Shown one piece after another: positions 1 through 5,371 of a stretch of 6,962 nucleotides of DNA. Both the position numbers and the translations under genes were made by a program. The stretch covers positions 1 through 6,962 of the forward strand of contig CAZHRW010000124.1 of assembly GCA_964535025.1 (NCBI GenBank). Direction: 5' to 3'. This stretch comes from JAAYZK01 sp964535025 (GTDB taxonomy: Bacteria > Planctomycetota > Phycisphaerae > SM23-33 > FEN-1343). The notes under the pieces were generated by a model that saw only the letters and a program-made list of their open reading frames with translations, made no database searches and had not been told where the DNA came from. Each line of letters starts with the position of its first letter. Positions within the stretch are counted from its first letter, which is position 1.

Positions 1-148
1 TACCTCCTGCGGTCTCCTGGTCACCTGTTCTCTCTCTTGGATCATCGGCTTTGTTCAACAGCGCGATGAGTGGATCGTCCGACCACGCCTCCACGAAAGA
101 CCGGACCCTCTTTCGATCTGCCTCTTCGACGATCCATTCATATCGCAT
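1..148 (-). CDS. Partial hypothetical protein (N-terminus only)
   Basis: An open frame starts at an ATG at 148 and runs leftward off the window with no stop in 49 codons. The visible N-terminus begins MRYEWIVEEADRKRVRSFVE and continues with a charged, helix-like stretch containing a WSDDPL motif. It reads like a genuine soluble protein start rather than a shadow frame, with balanced acidic, basic and hydrophobic residues. No clear Shine-Dalgarno sequence precedes the ATG, so the start is tentative. The gene would be divergent from the lipoprotein gene at 382. I do not recognise the family, and too little of the protein is present to assign a function. Confidence 0.5.
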   Translation of the reverse strand, partial: MRYEWIVEEADRKRVRSFVEAWSDDPLIALLNKADDPRERTGDQETAGG

Positions 149-381
149 GGGTAGAAAGTAGCACAGCTCGACGCGACGGGCTATGTTTGAGCGGCTGATG
201 CGACGAAGCCCCGGCCCACGCGACGACTGAGCCGGAAAAGTCCGTGCTTCCGGTCGACCCGGCGCTAGAATCGTCACAAAGGCCGACCGCGCCCATCGCC
301 CGGACACGATCAGAACAAGTCCGCGAATAACGGGTGCCCCGCTTCGGGTGGCAACTTTCGAGCAGCGGAGAGAGGACGCCG
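149..381. other. Divergent intergenic region
   Basis: This 233-base spacer separates the left-edge minus-strand gene from the lipoprotein gene and should carry promoters for both. The best -10-like hexamer on the plus strand is TAGAAT at 266-271, but no good -35 lies 16-18 bases upstream of it, so I do not call a promoter. A GTG at 334 is in frame with the lipoprotein gene but lacks a ribosome binding site and would put 16 residues in front of a well-formed signal peptide. I treat it as non-coding. Confidence 0.4.
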
Positions 382-2547
382 ATGCACTCAGCCAGAACCA
401 AGTCATGCCTGCCGCTCCTTGTGGTCATCACGATTGCCGCGTGTGCGTCGTTGACGGTGTCGTCAGACCAGGTGCCTATAAAGGAGGCCTTCGGGCTAAT
501 GTTCCAGTCGGCCGGCGACTGGCCCGAAATGCCGGAGATCTGCCGCCGGCGAACGGCGGACCCCGACAGCGTGCACGAGGCGACGGCGGCGGAACTGGCG
601 CCGCTGCTGGAACGGCAATCGCGGCTTGCCAGGCTCTCCGGCGCGATACGCGAGTTCAACGAGATCGTAGGCGATTCGCCCGAAGCACCCGGCGACGACG
701 GCCTTCGAGAACTCAAGCTGGCGGTGGCCATCGCTGAAACCAAAACAACCCTTGTCGCACTCGAACTGAAACTCGCCGCCGCCGCCGGCGCCGATTCGGT
801 ACCGGCGATCTGGTCGAAAGTCCTGTCAACACGAAGCACGCTGGCCGAGCAGCAAGCTGCCTACTTCATGGCCCAGTACCATTCCGACGCCGTGCGGAAG
901 CTCGATCAGCGTAAGCGGGCCACCGTTCGCCGGAAATTCCGCGGCGGGGTGCTCGCCGCGGTTCGCCGATGCGCGGAAATGCAGCGGTCCTTGGCCGCAC
1001 CGGCCGAGCCGGGATCGAGTGCGCCGCCGATGCCGGCCGGATTGGCGAAGATGTGCCGCGACCTCGAACGGGACCTCGACCCGCCTTGGCCGCAGACGCA
1101 CATGCAGGATGACCTTCGCGTTTCGATGGTGGCGGCCCCGCAGCGGCTGATCGGCGAGTTTGCCGGTTCCCAGGCCATCATGATGATCCCGCTGCAGGGG
1201 ACGCACGTGCCTTACTCGTCGGAAACGTGCGTCGTCCTTCAGGTCCAGGGCGCTCTGGCCGCGTCTGTCCGCTGGTTCGACGCGCAGGGGCGAGCCATCG
1301 AGGTCAGCGGGATCCAGAAGGACTCCGGCGCCACCGGATTCACGGCCGTGCTGGCCGAGCCGCTGTTGGCCGGCTGGATCGTCGTGGACGGCGAGGAAGT
1401 CCGGATCCTCAACCTCCCGCGACTCACCTGGGAGCAGGTGGCCGGCAGGTCCGCGAAGGCGCCCACGAGCAGGCCGTTCAACCCGGAAGATCTTCCGCCG
1501 GATTGGGACCCGTCGGCACTGCTGATGCCCGAGAAGGACCCGCCCGCGCGGCTGGAGCAGGCACGCGAGGCCTTCGCCGACGCCGCGGACCGCGCCGCGA
1601 AGATAAGCAAGCTCCATTCGATGGAAGCCGCCGCCGATGCCGAACTGCGTTCGGCCAACGGCGCGCTGGCATGTGCGTTCGCGGACCTTCACGTGGCCGT
1701 GGCGTCGGTCCAGGCGGCTGAGGCGCAAGGCCCTGACGCGCCCCCTTGGCCTGATGCGTTGCTGTGGGCACGGGTGCATCACCTGCGAGCGAAGGCCCAG
1801 GCCGCGGAGACGGCCTACGCGGATAGCGCGCGGTACGAGTGGAAGCTGGCCGGCGGCCATGGCGCCGCCGCGGGCGACGGCGAGACCCCGCCGTCGGCCG
1901 AGCAGATCCGGCTCAGGCGGCAGCGCGATTCGCTGTGGGCCCAGTACGAAGCCGCGCATCGTTTCGCGCTGTCGCGGGAGTCGCCGGCCGGCGACCGCCT
2001 CGCTCGCCGGACGGCCGCCCACGGGCTTCTGGCCGGCGAACTGCGGCGCCGGGGTCTGACGCTTTCAGAGGCGGAGGGCGACTTCCTGCTCCAGTGCAGT
2101 ACCGCGGTCGCCACGCTCGCGGCCTCCGTCGCGCGGGGGCCTTTTGATACCGCTTCGACGCTGGCCGTCAGCGAGCAGTATCCCCTCGTCGTTCGCTTCG
2201 TCCCGGACGAGGCCCTTTCAGCGCCGATGAACAGCAACAGGCGGTTGACCGGTTCGCTGGACGGGCGGACGTTCGAGATCGTCTACTCGGGGAAACTGTC
2301 GCCACGGATCACCGGCTCGGTGGGCGACGGCGCCGTTCGAATCGAGACAGGCCACGTGAAGGTCTCCGGAACCTTCGTCTCCGACGGCAGGACGCTGCAA
2401 TTGAGATCCGGCCAGATGACCCTCACGACACTTGACGGCCGCCCCGCGTTCTCCAACGACGCCACCGTGAGGATCGGGCAGACCACCTACCTGTACAGCG
2501 ACAGCCTCGACGTCTGGGTGAAGGTGCCGGGTAAGTCGGAGTTGTGA
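382..2547 (+). CDS. Predicted lipoprotein of unknown function, 721 aa
   Basis: The start is the ATG at 382, preceded by a purine-rich ribosome binding site (GGAGAGAGGA, ending five bases before it). An upstream in-frame GTG at 334 has no such site. The N-terminus is a type II signal peptide: basic residues R5 and K7, a hydrophobic core, then an IAAC lipobox with Cys21 as the likely lipidated residue. An alternative signal peptidase I cut just after ACA is possible. The mature part appears to alternate: an Ala/Glu/Arg-rich helical region (about 66-230), a beta-rich segment (about 245-345), a Pro-rich linker, a second Ala-rich helical region (about 385-585), and a beta-rich Gly/Thr/Val domain (about 600-715). 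The short motif PPWP occurs near the end of the first helical region and inside the second. No catalytic motif is visible. It is probably a cell-envelope protein, but I do not recognise a family. The codon pattern is uniform and high-GC, so the gene itself is convincing. Confidence 0.85.
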   Translation: MHSARTKSCLPLLVVITIAACASLTVSSDQVPIKEAFGLMFQSAGDWPEMPEICRRRTADPDSVHEATAAELAPLLERQSRLARLSGAIREFNEIVGDSPEAPGDDGLRELKLAVAIAETKTTLVALELKLAAAAGADSVPAIWSKVLSTRSTLAEQQAAYFMAQYHSDAVRKLDQRKRATVRRKFRGGVLAAVRRCAEMQRSLAAPAEPGSSAPPMPAGLAKMCRDLERDLDPPWPQTHMQDDLRVSMVAAPQRLIGEFAGSQAIMMIPLQGTHVPYSSETCVVLQVQGALAASVRWFDAQGRAIEVSGIQKDSGATGFTAVLAEPLLAGWIVVDGEEVRILNLPRLTWEQVAGRSAKAPTSRPFNPEDLPPDWDPSALLMPEKDPPARLEQAREAFADAADRAAKISKLHSMEAAADAELRSANGALACAFADLHVAVASVQAAEAQGPDAPPWPDALLWARVHHLRAKAQAAETAYADSARYEWKLAGGHGAAAGDGETPPSAEQIRLRRQRDSLWAQYEAAHRFALSRESPAGDRLARRTAAHGLLAGELRRRGLTLSEAEGDFLLQCSTAVATLAASVARGPFDTASTLAVSEQYPLVVRFVPDEALSAPMNSNRRLTGSLDGRTFEIVYSGKLSPRITGSVGDGAVRIETGHVKVSGTFVSDGRTLQLRSGQMTLTTLDGRPAFSNDATVRIGQTTYLYSDSLDVWVKVPGKSEL

Positions 2548-2628
2548 TGTCCCAGGAGTTTATTCGGAAAACCTTGTATTGTATCGCGAATGAACACTAA
2601 GATATCGCCGGTTATAATAGCCACTCAA
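2548..2628. other. AT-richer spacer after the lipoprotein gene
   Basis: This 81-base gap lies between the convergent ends of the lipoprotein gene and the broken minus-strand gene. It is clearly AT-richer than the sequence on its left. I see no stem-loop followed by a T-run, so no intrinsic terminator is called. The decamer TGTGATGTCC at 2543-2552, spanning the lipoprotein stop codon, recurs at 2633-2642, 90 bases downstream. This may be chance or a trace of an insertion boundary. Confidence 0.35.
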
Positions 2629-3241
2629 CTACTGTGATGTCCTGTACTTCCACTGAAGTGCGTCAAGGATGAATCGTTCTGCCAAATCAAGGTCTCCCTC
2701 TCGCCCCTTGCAGTCGTGGCGTGTTGCGTTTAGCCTTCGGGCTGCACCACAGACTTCGCTGGCCTGCAACAAATCGCTTAGATCGAACAAGATTGTTGGT
2801 CCCGCATGGCGATGCAATCGTTCTATGGCAGTCGGCCTGCCCAGCGCGTCATATCGAAATGGGTCAACCGGTTCTTTACTCATCACGCGCAAAGGCACTC
2901 TGAGAAGCTTTCGGACCTTCGTAGCGAAGCGCGCAGTGACGGGCGTTGGGGGGCGTTCAACTTCAGGCAGGACACCTTCATGTAAGAACCCCACGTCCAA
3001 CAGTCTAAGGATGAGGGCCTCAGTCTTTGGGGTCAGAACAAAGGTCTTTCAAGGCCAGCGAGTCGGGGGACATAAAGAAGCGCCTGCACAAACTGGCATG
3101 AAATAGAGGATGAAAGCGCCTTACGTCGAAGCAGTAACGACTCAGCACCGCCCAGACTGATAGGGGCATGCCGCCAAGGTCACGATGAAGCTTGATCACC
3201 CGCTTGCGCGTGCCGACCTCGTTGTGTGGCAGGATAGACAA
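2629..3241 (-). pseudogene. Frameshifted hypothetical gene in a lower-GC patch
   Basis: Two adjacent minus-strand frames appear to encode one protein. The first starts at a TTG at 3241, preceded by GGAGG with eight bases of spacing, and runs to a TGA at 3022-3020 (73 aa). The second becomes open just upstream of that stop and runs to a TAG at 2631-2629. A single +1 shift at or near the CCCC run (3032-3029), where frame one reads GAC CCC AAA GAC TGA, joins ...LCSDPK to TEALILRLLDVGFLHEG.... This gives a protein of about 203 aa with a continuous helix-like sequence across the junction. The second frame is closed by a TGA shortly upstream, so the shift must fall within about 30 bases. The C-terminal part contains RYDALGRPTAIERL and a helical end (LDLAERFILDAL). 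I do not recognise the family. G+C is visibly lower than in both flanks, suggesting acquired or decaying DNA. It could be a real disruption, a homopolymer sequencing error or programmed +1 frameshifting. An overlapping plus-strand frame (2669-3106) is rich in Ser and Arg and less protein-like. Confidence 0.5.
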
Positions 3242-3319
3242 CGCTGCCGCCTCCGATTCGCCAGCGACCGTGCCCTTTGCTTTCGGCTTGAGTGAAAGCG
3301 CCGCTTCCCGCCAGCCCTT

Positions 3320-3730
3320 TCACTGCCCTCCCAGCAGGGGGATCCCCACGCGGATCGCGGCGGCTCGGAGCGGAGCATCGAGGGAGGCCAGCGCCAGGCC
3401 GCGTCGGCCCGCGACTTCGAGGTAGGCGGCATCATAGATGGACAGGTCTTGCGTTCTGGCCAGGCTGAGCAGGATGCCGCTGTCGTGATCGTGATCGATG
3501 GCGATGCCCAGCTCCTGGAGGTCCGTGAGCGTTGCTTGGGTGTCGGCCGGTTCGAGGCGGCCGCGCCGTTCGTTGACCACCAGGGCGTTCCGCAGTTCGT
3601 ACCACCAGATGCCGGGGACGATGGCGCCGTGCTCGATGACCGCCTCCATGGCCTCATCGGCGATGGCGTTGTCCTCGTCGGCCAGGCACCATGCCAGGAC
3701 CACCGAGTTGTCGATGACCAGGCGGCTCAA
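3320..3730 (-). CDS. vapC: PIN-domain ribonuclease toxin (VapC-like)
   Basis: This 136-aa protein has the size and layout of VapC toxins, Mg2+-dependent endoribonucleases that cleave RNA (often tRNA or rRNA) when freed from their antitoxin. The four acidic PIN-domain residues are in place: Asp7 in VIDNSVVLAW, Glu45 in WWYELRNAL, Asp100 in SIYDAAYLEVA and Asp118 in ASLDAPL. The C-terminus GIPLLGG is also typical of the family. The start is a TTG at 3730 whose last two bases are shared with the antitoxin's TGA stop (TTGA overlap), which implies translational coupling. Only a weak AAGG lies upstream, and no ATG or GTG would keep Asp7 near the N-terminus. The partner antitoxin lies immediately upstream. 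The PIN family and toxin role are secure from motifs; the RNA target cannot be read from sequence. Confidence 0.93.
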   Translation of the reverse strand: MSRLVIDNSVVLAWCLADEDNAIADEAMEAVIEHGAIVPGIWWYELRNALVVNERRGRLEPADTQATLTDLQELGIAIDHDHDSGILLSLARTQDLSIYDAAYLEVAGRRGLALASLDAPLRAAAIRVGIPLLGGQ

Positions 3731-3972
3731 GACCGGTGCCCTTCGTGAATCGTGGCGATCAACTCGCCAACGGGCGCGCCCTTCAGGCGCGTCCGCCGTT
3801 GACGAAGGCGCTGGGCGGCCTTGCGTGCCCGCTCGACCTCGCCGGCGGCAAAGGGCACCAACTGGGCCACGGGGCGACCGTGCCGCGTGATGGTGACCGA
3901 TTCGCCGCGCGATACCCTGTCCAGCAGACGGGGCAGGTGCGTCTTCGCTTCAAACGCCCCAACGGAATCCAT
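3727..3972 (-). CDS. Phd/YefM-family antitoxin
   Basis: This 81-aa protein carries the N-terminal Phd/YefM DNA-binding fold: VGAFEAKTHLPRLLDRV, then GESVTITRHGRPVAQLVP at about residues 21-38. The basic, helical C-terminal half (about 42-81) is where such antitoxins bind and block their toxin. The start is the ATG at 3972, preceded by AGGAAGG with five bases of spacing. A TTG 21 bases further upstream would add seven residues before the family's usual start and is rejected. The gene precedes its PIN toxin and overlaps it by four bases. In this family the antitoxin, alone or with the toxin, normally represses its own promoter, which fits the repeated octamer seen near the start of transcription. 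Pairing of Phd-type antitoxins with PIN toxins is common. Confidence 0.92.
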   Translation of the reverse strand: MDSVGAFEAKTHLPRLLDRVSRGESVTITRHGRPVAQLVPFAAGEVERARKAAQRLRQRRTRLKGAPVGELIATIHEGHRS

Positions 3973-3973
3973 G

Positions 3974-3989
3974 GTGTCCTTCCTCTCGC
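3974..3989 (-). promoter_or_regulatory. Ribosome binding site for the antitoxin gene
   Basis: On the minus strand AGAGGAAGG lies five bases before the ATG at 3972. This strong Shine-Dalgarno match selects that ATG over the upstream in-frame TTG at 3993. The toxin gene has only a weak site, so antitoxin translation should exceed that of the toxin, as expected for such a pair. Confidence 0.7.
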
Positions 3990-4002
3990 CCAAATCCCAA
4001 TC

Positions 4003-4023
4003 AACCAGTCATTCCAACTAGTC
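4003..4023 (-). promoter_or_regulatory. Candidate operator: repeated GACTRGTT
   Basis: On the minus strand GACTAGTT (4023-4016) and GACTGGTT (4010-4003) form a direct repeat with a 13-base period. The first copy overlaps the -10 element and contains the palindrome ACTAGT (4017-4022). The second lies in the initially transcribed region. Binding here by the Phd-type antitoxin would block transcription, the usual autoregulation of such operons. The repeat is visible in the sequence; the operator role is inferred. Confidence 0.4.
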
Positions 4024-4048
4024 TACCAGGACGGGCGCGCGACGTCAA
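4020..4048 (-). promoter_or_regulatory. Sigma70-like promoter of the toxin-antitoxin operon
   Basis: On the minus strand a -35 element TTGACG (4048-4043, five of six consensus bases) is followed by a spacer of exactly 17 bases and a -10 element TAGACT (4025-4020, four of six). It reads toward the antitoxin ATG at 3972, giving a short leader of about 40 bases. It is the best-formed promoter in the window. Confidence 0.65.
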
Positions 4049-4123
4049 CCATCGCGGGGCGGATTCGCGCTCTCCTGGCGTTTCCGTAGGTCGCTGGCGC
4101 TTCGAACAGCCACGGCCAGGAGA

Positions 4124-4287
4124 GCCACAAAGGGCACAAAGAACGCAAAGGCACCAGCGGCAACGGCTTCCCAGGCTTTCGGAAGCGTTCTTATTGCCGT
4201 TTCTCTCTGGGCCCTCTGGGAGCTCTGTGGCGTGGCCTGGCTGTGTCGTTCCTGTTCTTGCCGTTCTGTCTTTGTGCCCTTTGTGGC
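4124..4287. repeat. Intergenic element bounded by a 19-bp perfect inverted repeat
   Basis: GCCACAAAGGGCACAAAGA at 4124-4142 is repeated exactly in inverted orientation at 4269-4287, with 126 bases between. Inside are shorter inverted repeats (AAGAACGC 4139-4146 with GCGTTCTT 4185-4192; GCTTCC 4166-4171 with GGAAGC 4181-4186) and a run rich in CTCTGTGG/CTCTGGG words at about 4202-4230. There is no open frame of plausible coding quality and no obvious flanking target duplication. The CACAAAGGGCACAAAG word resembles dispersed intergenic repeats I associate with planctomycete-like and other environmental genomes. It could be a MITE-like non-autonomous element or a structured RNA. Confidence 0.6.
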
Positions 4288-4374
4288 TACCTCTGTCGTC
4301 GACGCCCACATGGCGCGCCAGACGTGTCGTGACTCTATCCCGTCTTGGCGACGCCGCCGGGGGCGCCAAAATCC

Positions 4375-4404
4375 TTGCGGTTTTCCCCCCCTCTGGGCTA
4401 TGCT
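4375..4404 (+). promoter_or_regulatory. Candidate promoter of the HNH gene
   Basis: A -35-like TTGCGG (4375-4380, three of six consensus bases) is followed by an 18-base spacer containing a C7 run and a -10-like TATGCT (4399-4404, four of six). Transcription would start near 4411 and give a leader of about 77 bases. The match is moderate and the call rests on position as much as on sequence. Confidence 0.35.
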
Positions 4405-4487
4405 GGGGGCTGTTGCGGAGGCCTGCGTGGGGCATCCGGCCCGGTCGGGCTGAAAGCCCCCCAGGCGCAACGGAGGGCTGTGGCTCT

Positions 4488-5123
4488 ATGGCGGTCGCGG
4501 CGACCAGTGCGTTGGGGGGCCATGTGCTGGTGTTGAACCGGTACTACGCGGCGGTTCGCGTCGTGAGCGTCCGCCGTGCGCTGTCGATGCTGTACCGCCG
4601 GATGGCGGAGGTCGTGCACGTCGAGGATAACGCCTTCGAGGGCTTCGACTTCGATTCGTGGCGGGAACTGAGCGACTATCGCGCCCGCTACCAGCGGACA
4701 CGCCATGAGTGGATCCGCTGCGTCCGCTTCGAGCTGGCCGTGCCGCACGTGATCCGCCTGCTGTGGTACGACCGGCTGCCGCGACGGGTGGTCAAGCTCA
4801 ACCGGCGGAACATCTACGCCCGCGACCACAACCGCTGCCAGTATTGCGGCAAGAAGTTCCCCACCAGTGAGTTGAGCCTCGACCACGTGATCCCCCGTGT
4901 CCAGGGCGGCACGACCAGTTGGGACAACGTCGTCTGCTGCTGCGTCAAGTGCAACGTTCGCAAGGGTGGGCGCTCGCCCAAGCAGGCCCACATGAAGCTC
5001 ATCGCCGCCCCGATCAAACCCAAGCGCCCGCCGGCCATCACGCTGCGCCTCACGCCGGACCGCTACGCCTCGTGGAAGCAGTTCCTCAACGAAGCGTATT
5101 GGTCGGTGGAGTTTAAACAATAG
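4488..5123 (+). CDS. Standalone HNH endonuclease-family protein, 211 aa
   Basis: The start is the ATG at 4488, with GGAGG at 4472-4476 (spacing 11). Residues 1-100 form a conserved-looking N-terminal region: GGHVLVLNRYYAAVRVVSVRRAL, an acidic segment around residues 46-60, then a basic stretch VVKLNRRNIYARD. The HNH nuclease core follows: CQYC (Cys117, Cys120), LDHVIPR with Asp132-His133, GGTTSWDN with Asn147, and CVKCNVRKG (Cys152, Cys155, Asn156, Lys159). This is the zinc-stabilised beta-beta-alpha metal fold in which His133 should be the catalytic base and two CxxC pairs bind structural zinc. A tail of about 50 residues ends in a Trp/Phe-containing segment. Such short HNH proteins are common in planctomycetes, cyanobacteria and actinobacteria, and their substrates are mostly unknown. 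No methyltransferase, recombinase or phage gene is nearby, so a restriction or homing role is not supported by context. Confidence 0.9.
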   Translation: MAVAATSALGGHVLVLNRYYAAVRVVSVRRALSMLYRRMAEVVHVEDNAFEGFDFDSWRELSDYRARYQRTRHEWIRCVRFELAVPHVIRLLWYDRLPRRVVKLNRRNIYARDHNRCQYCGKKFPTSELSLDHVIPRVQGGTTSWDNVVCCCVKCNVRKGGRSPKQAHMKLIAAPIKPKRPPAITLRLTPDRYASWKQFLNEAYWSVEFKQ

Positions 5124-5180
5124 GCCTGAGACTTGAGGCCTGAGGCAGTTGCCGTACCTCAAGCCTCGGATCTCAAGCCT
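5122..5180. repeat. Long imperfect hairpin after the HNH gene
   Basis: The arms 5122-5145 and 5157-5180 can pair over 24 positions: 19 Watson-Crick pairs, two G-U and three C-A mismatches as plus-strand RNA, with an 11-base loop. The hairpin begins inside the HNH stop codon. No T-run follows, so it is not a classic intrinsic terminator. It could protect the 3' end of the message, end both convergent transcripts or be a REP-like element. Confidence 0.55.
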
Positions 5181-5222
5181 CAAGCCTGTCGTTTCAAGCC
5201 TCAAGCCTGCCGTTTTCAAGCC
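5159..5222. repeat. TCAAGCC array abutting the tRNA 3' end
   Basis: The heptamer TCAAGCC occurs at 5159, 5173, 5180, 5194, 5201 and 5216. A 21-base unit (two heptamers plus TG[T/C]CGTT) is tandemly duplicated at 5173-5193 and 5194-5214 with one difference. The last heptamer covers the final three bases of the tRNA gene. The array also forms the right arm of the hairpin, whose left arm carries inverted variants. Confidence 0.65.
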
Positions 5223-5290
5223 GACGGTGGGGATCGAACCCACAACCTCAGCTTTACGAAAGCTGTGCTCTACCATTGAGCTACGTCGGC
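5220..5290 (-). tRNA. tRNA-Thr (anticodon CGU)
   Basis: Read on the minus strand, 71 bases fold into a standard cloverleaf. The seven-pair acceptor stem is GCCGACG/CGTCGGC, and U8-A9 follow. The D arm is GCTC/GAGC with the loop AATGGTA, and the anticodon stem is CAGCT/AGCTG with the loop TTCGTAA. The variable region has five bases, and the T arm is GTGGG/CCCAC with the loop TTCGATC. The anticodon at 34-36 is CGU, reading the Thr codon ACG. G1-C72 and C2-G71 match threonine identity elements known from E. coli. The 3' CCA is not encoded and must be added after transcription. The discriminator base would be U rather than the A of E. coli tRNA-Thr. Confidence 0.96.
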
Positions 5291-5371
5291 ATTGCCCCTG
5301 GCGCCTGGCGTCGGGGGCGTGAAGTATGTATCATGATTGTTCGGTTCCTGCAAGCATAATTGGAGGTTGTC

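Larger units (their letters stand above)
4049..4487. other. Intergenic region between the toxin-antitoxin promoter and the HNH gene
   Basis: This 439-base stretch holds the inverted-repeat element (4124-4287), a promoter candidate for the nuclease gene (4375-4404) and its GC-rich leader. A plus-strand frame is open from 4194 into the nuclease gene, but its extra 98 residues are Pro/Gly/Arg/Trp-rich without a recognisable domain. I take that as chance openness in GC-rich DNA. In the leader, GGGC-TGAAA-GCCC (4447-4459) can form a small hairpin ahead of the ribosome binding site. No other gene is visible. Confidence 0.5.

Noticed and set aside
826..2022. A 398-codon open frame on the minus strand
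   Set aside because: It is antisense to the lipoprotein gene and Arg/Gly/Leu-rich with no recognisable motif, a typical shadow in GC-rich DNA.
2669..3106. A 145-codon plus-strand frame in the low-GC patch
   Set aside because: The product is rich in Ser, Arg and Thr with few acidic residues. The opposite-strand frames give a more protein-like sequence with a better ribosome binding site, though I cannot fully exclude this frame.
4124..4287. Insertion sequence with terminal inverted repeats
   Set aside because: There is no transposase frame inside the roughly 164-base element and no clear target-site duplication, so a complete insertion sequence is not supported. Only a non-autonomous element remains possible.
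4194..4487. In-frame 98-residue N-terminal extension of the HNH protein
   Set aside because: The residues are Pro/Gly/Trp/Arg-rich and overlap the inverted repeat and the promoter candidate. The ATG at 4488 has a ribosome binding site and begins the conserved-looking region.
5122..5222. Possible CRISPR array
   Set aside because: Repeat units are 7 and 21 bases with no unique spacers of constant length, and no cas gene is present. It is a simple tandem repeat.
5325..5353. Possible promoter for the tRNA gene (TTGCAG, 17 bases, TACATA, minus strand)
   Set aside because: Each hexamer matches only three of six consensus bases, too weak to call.
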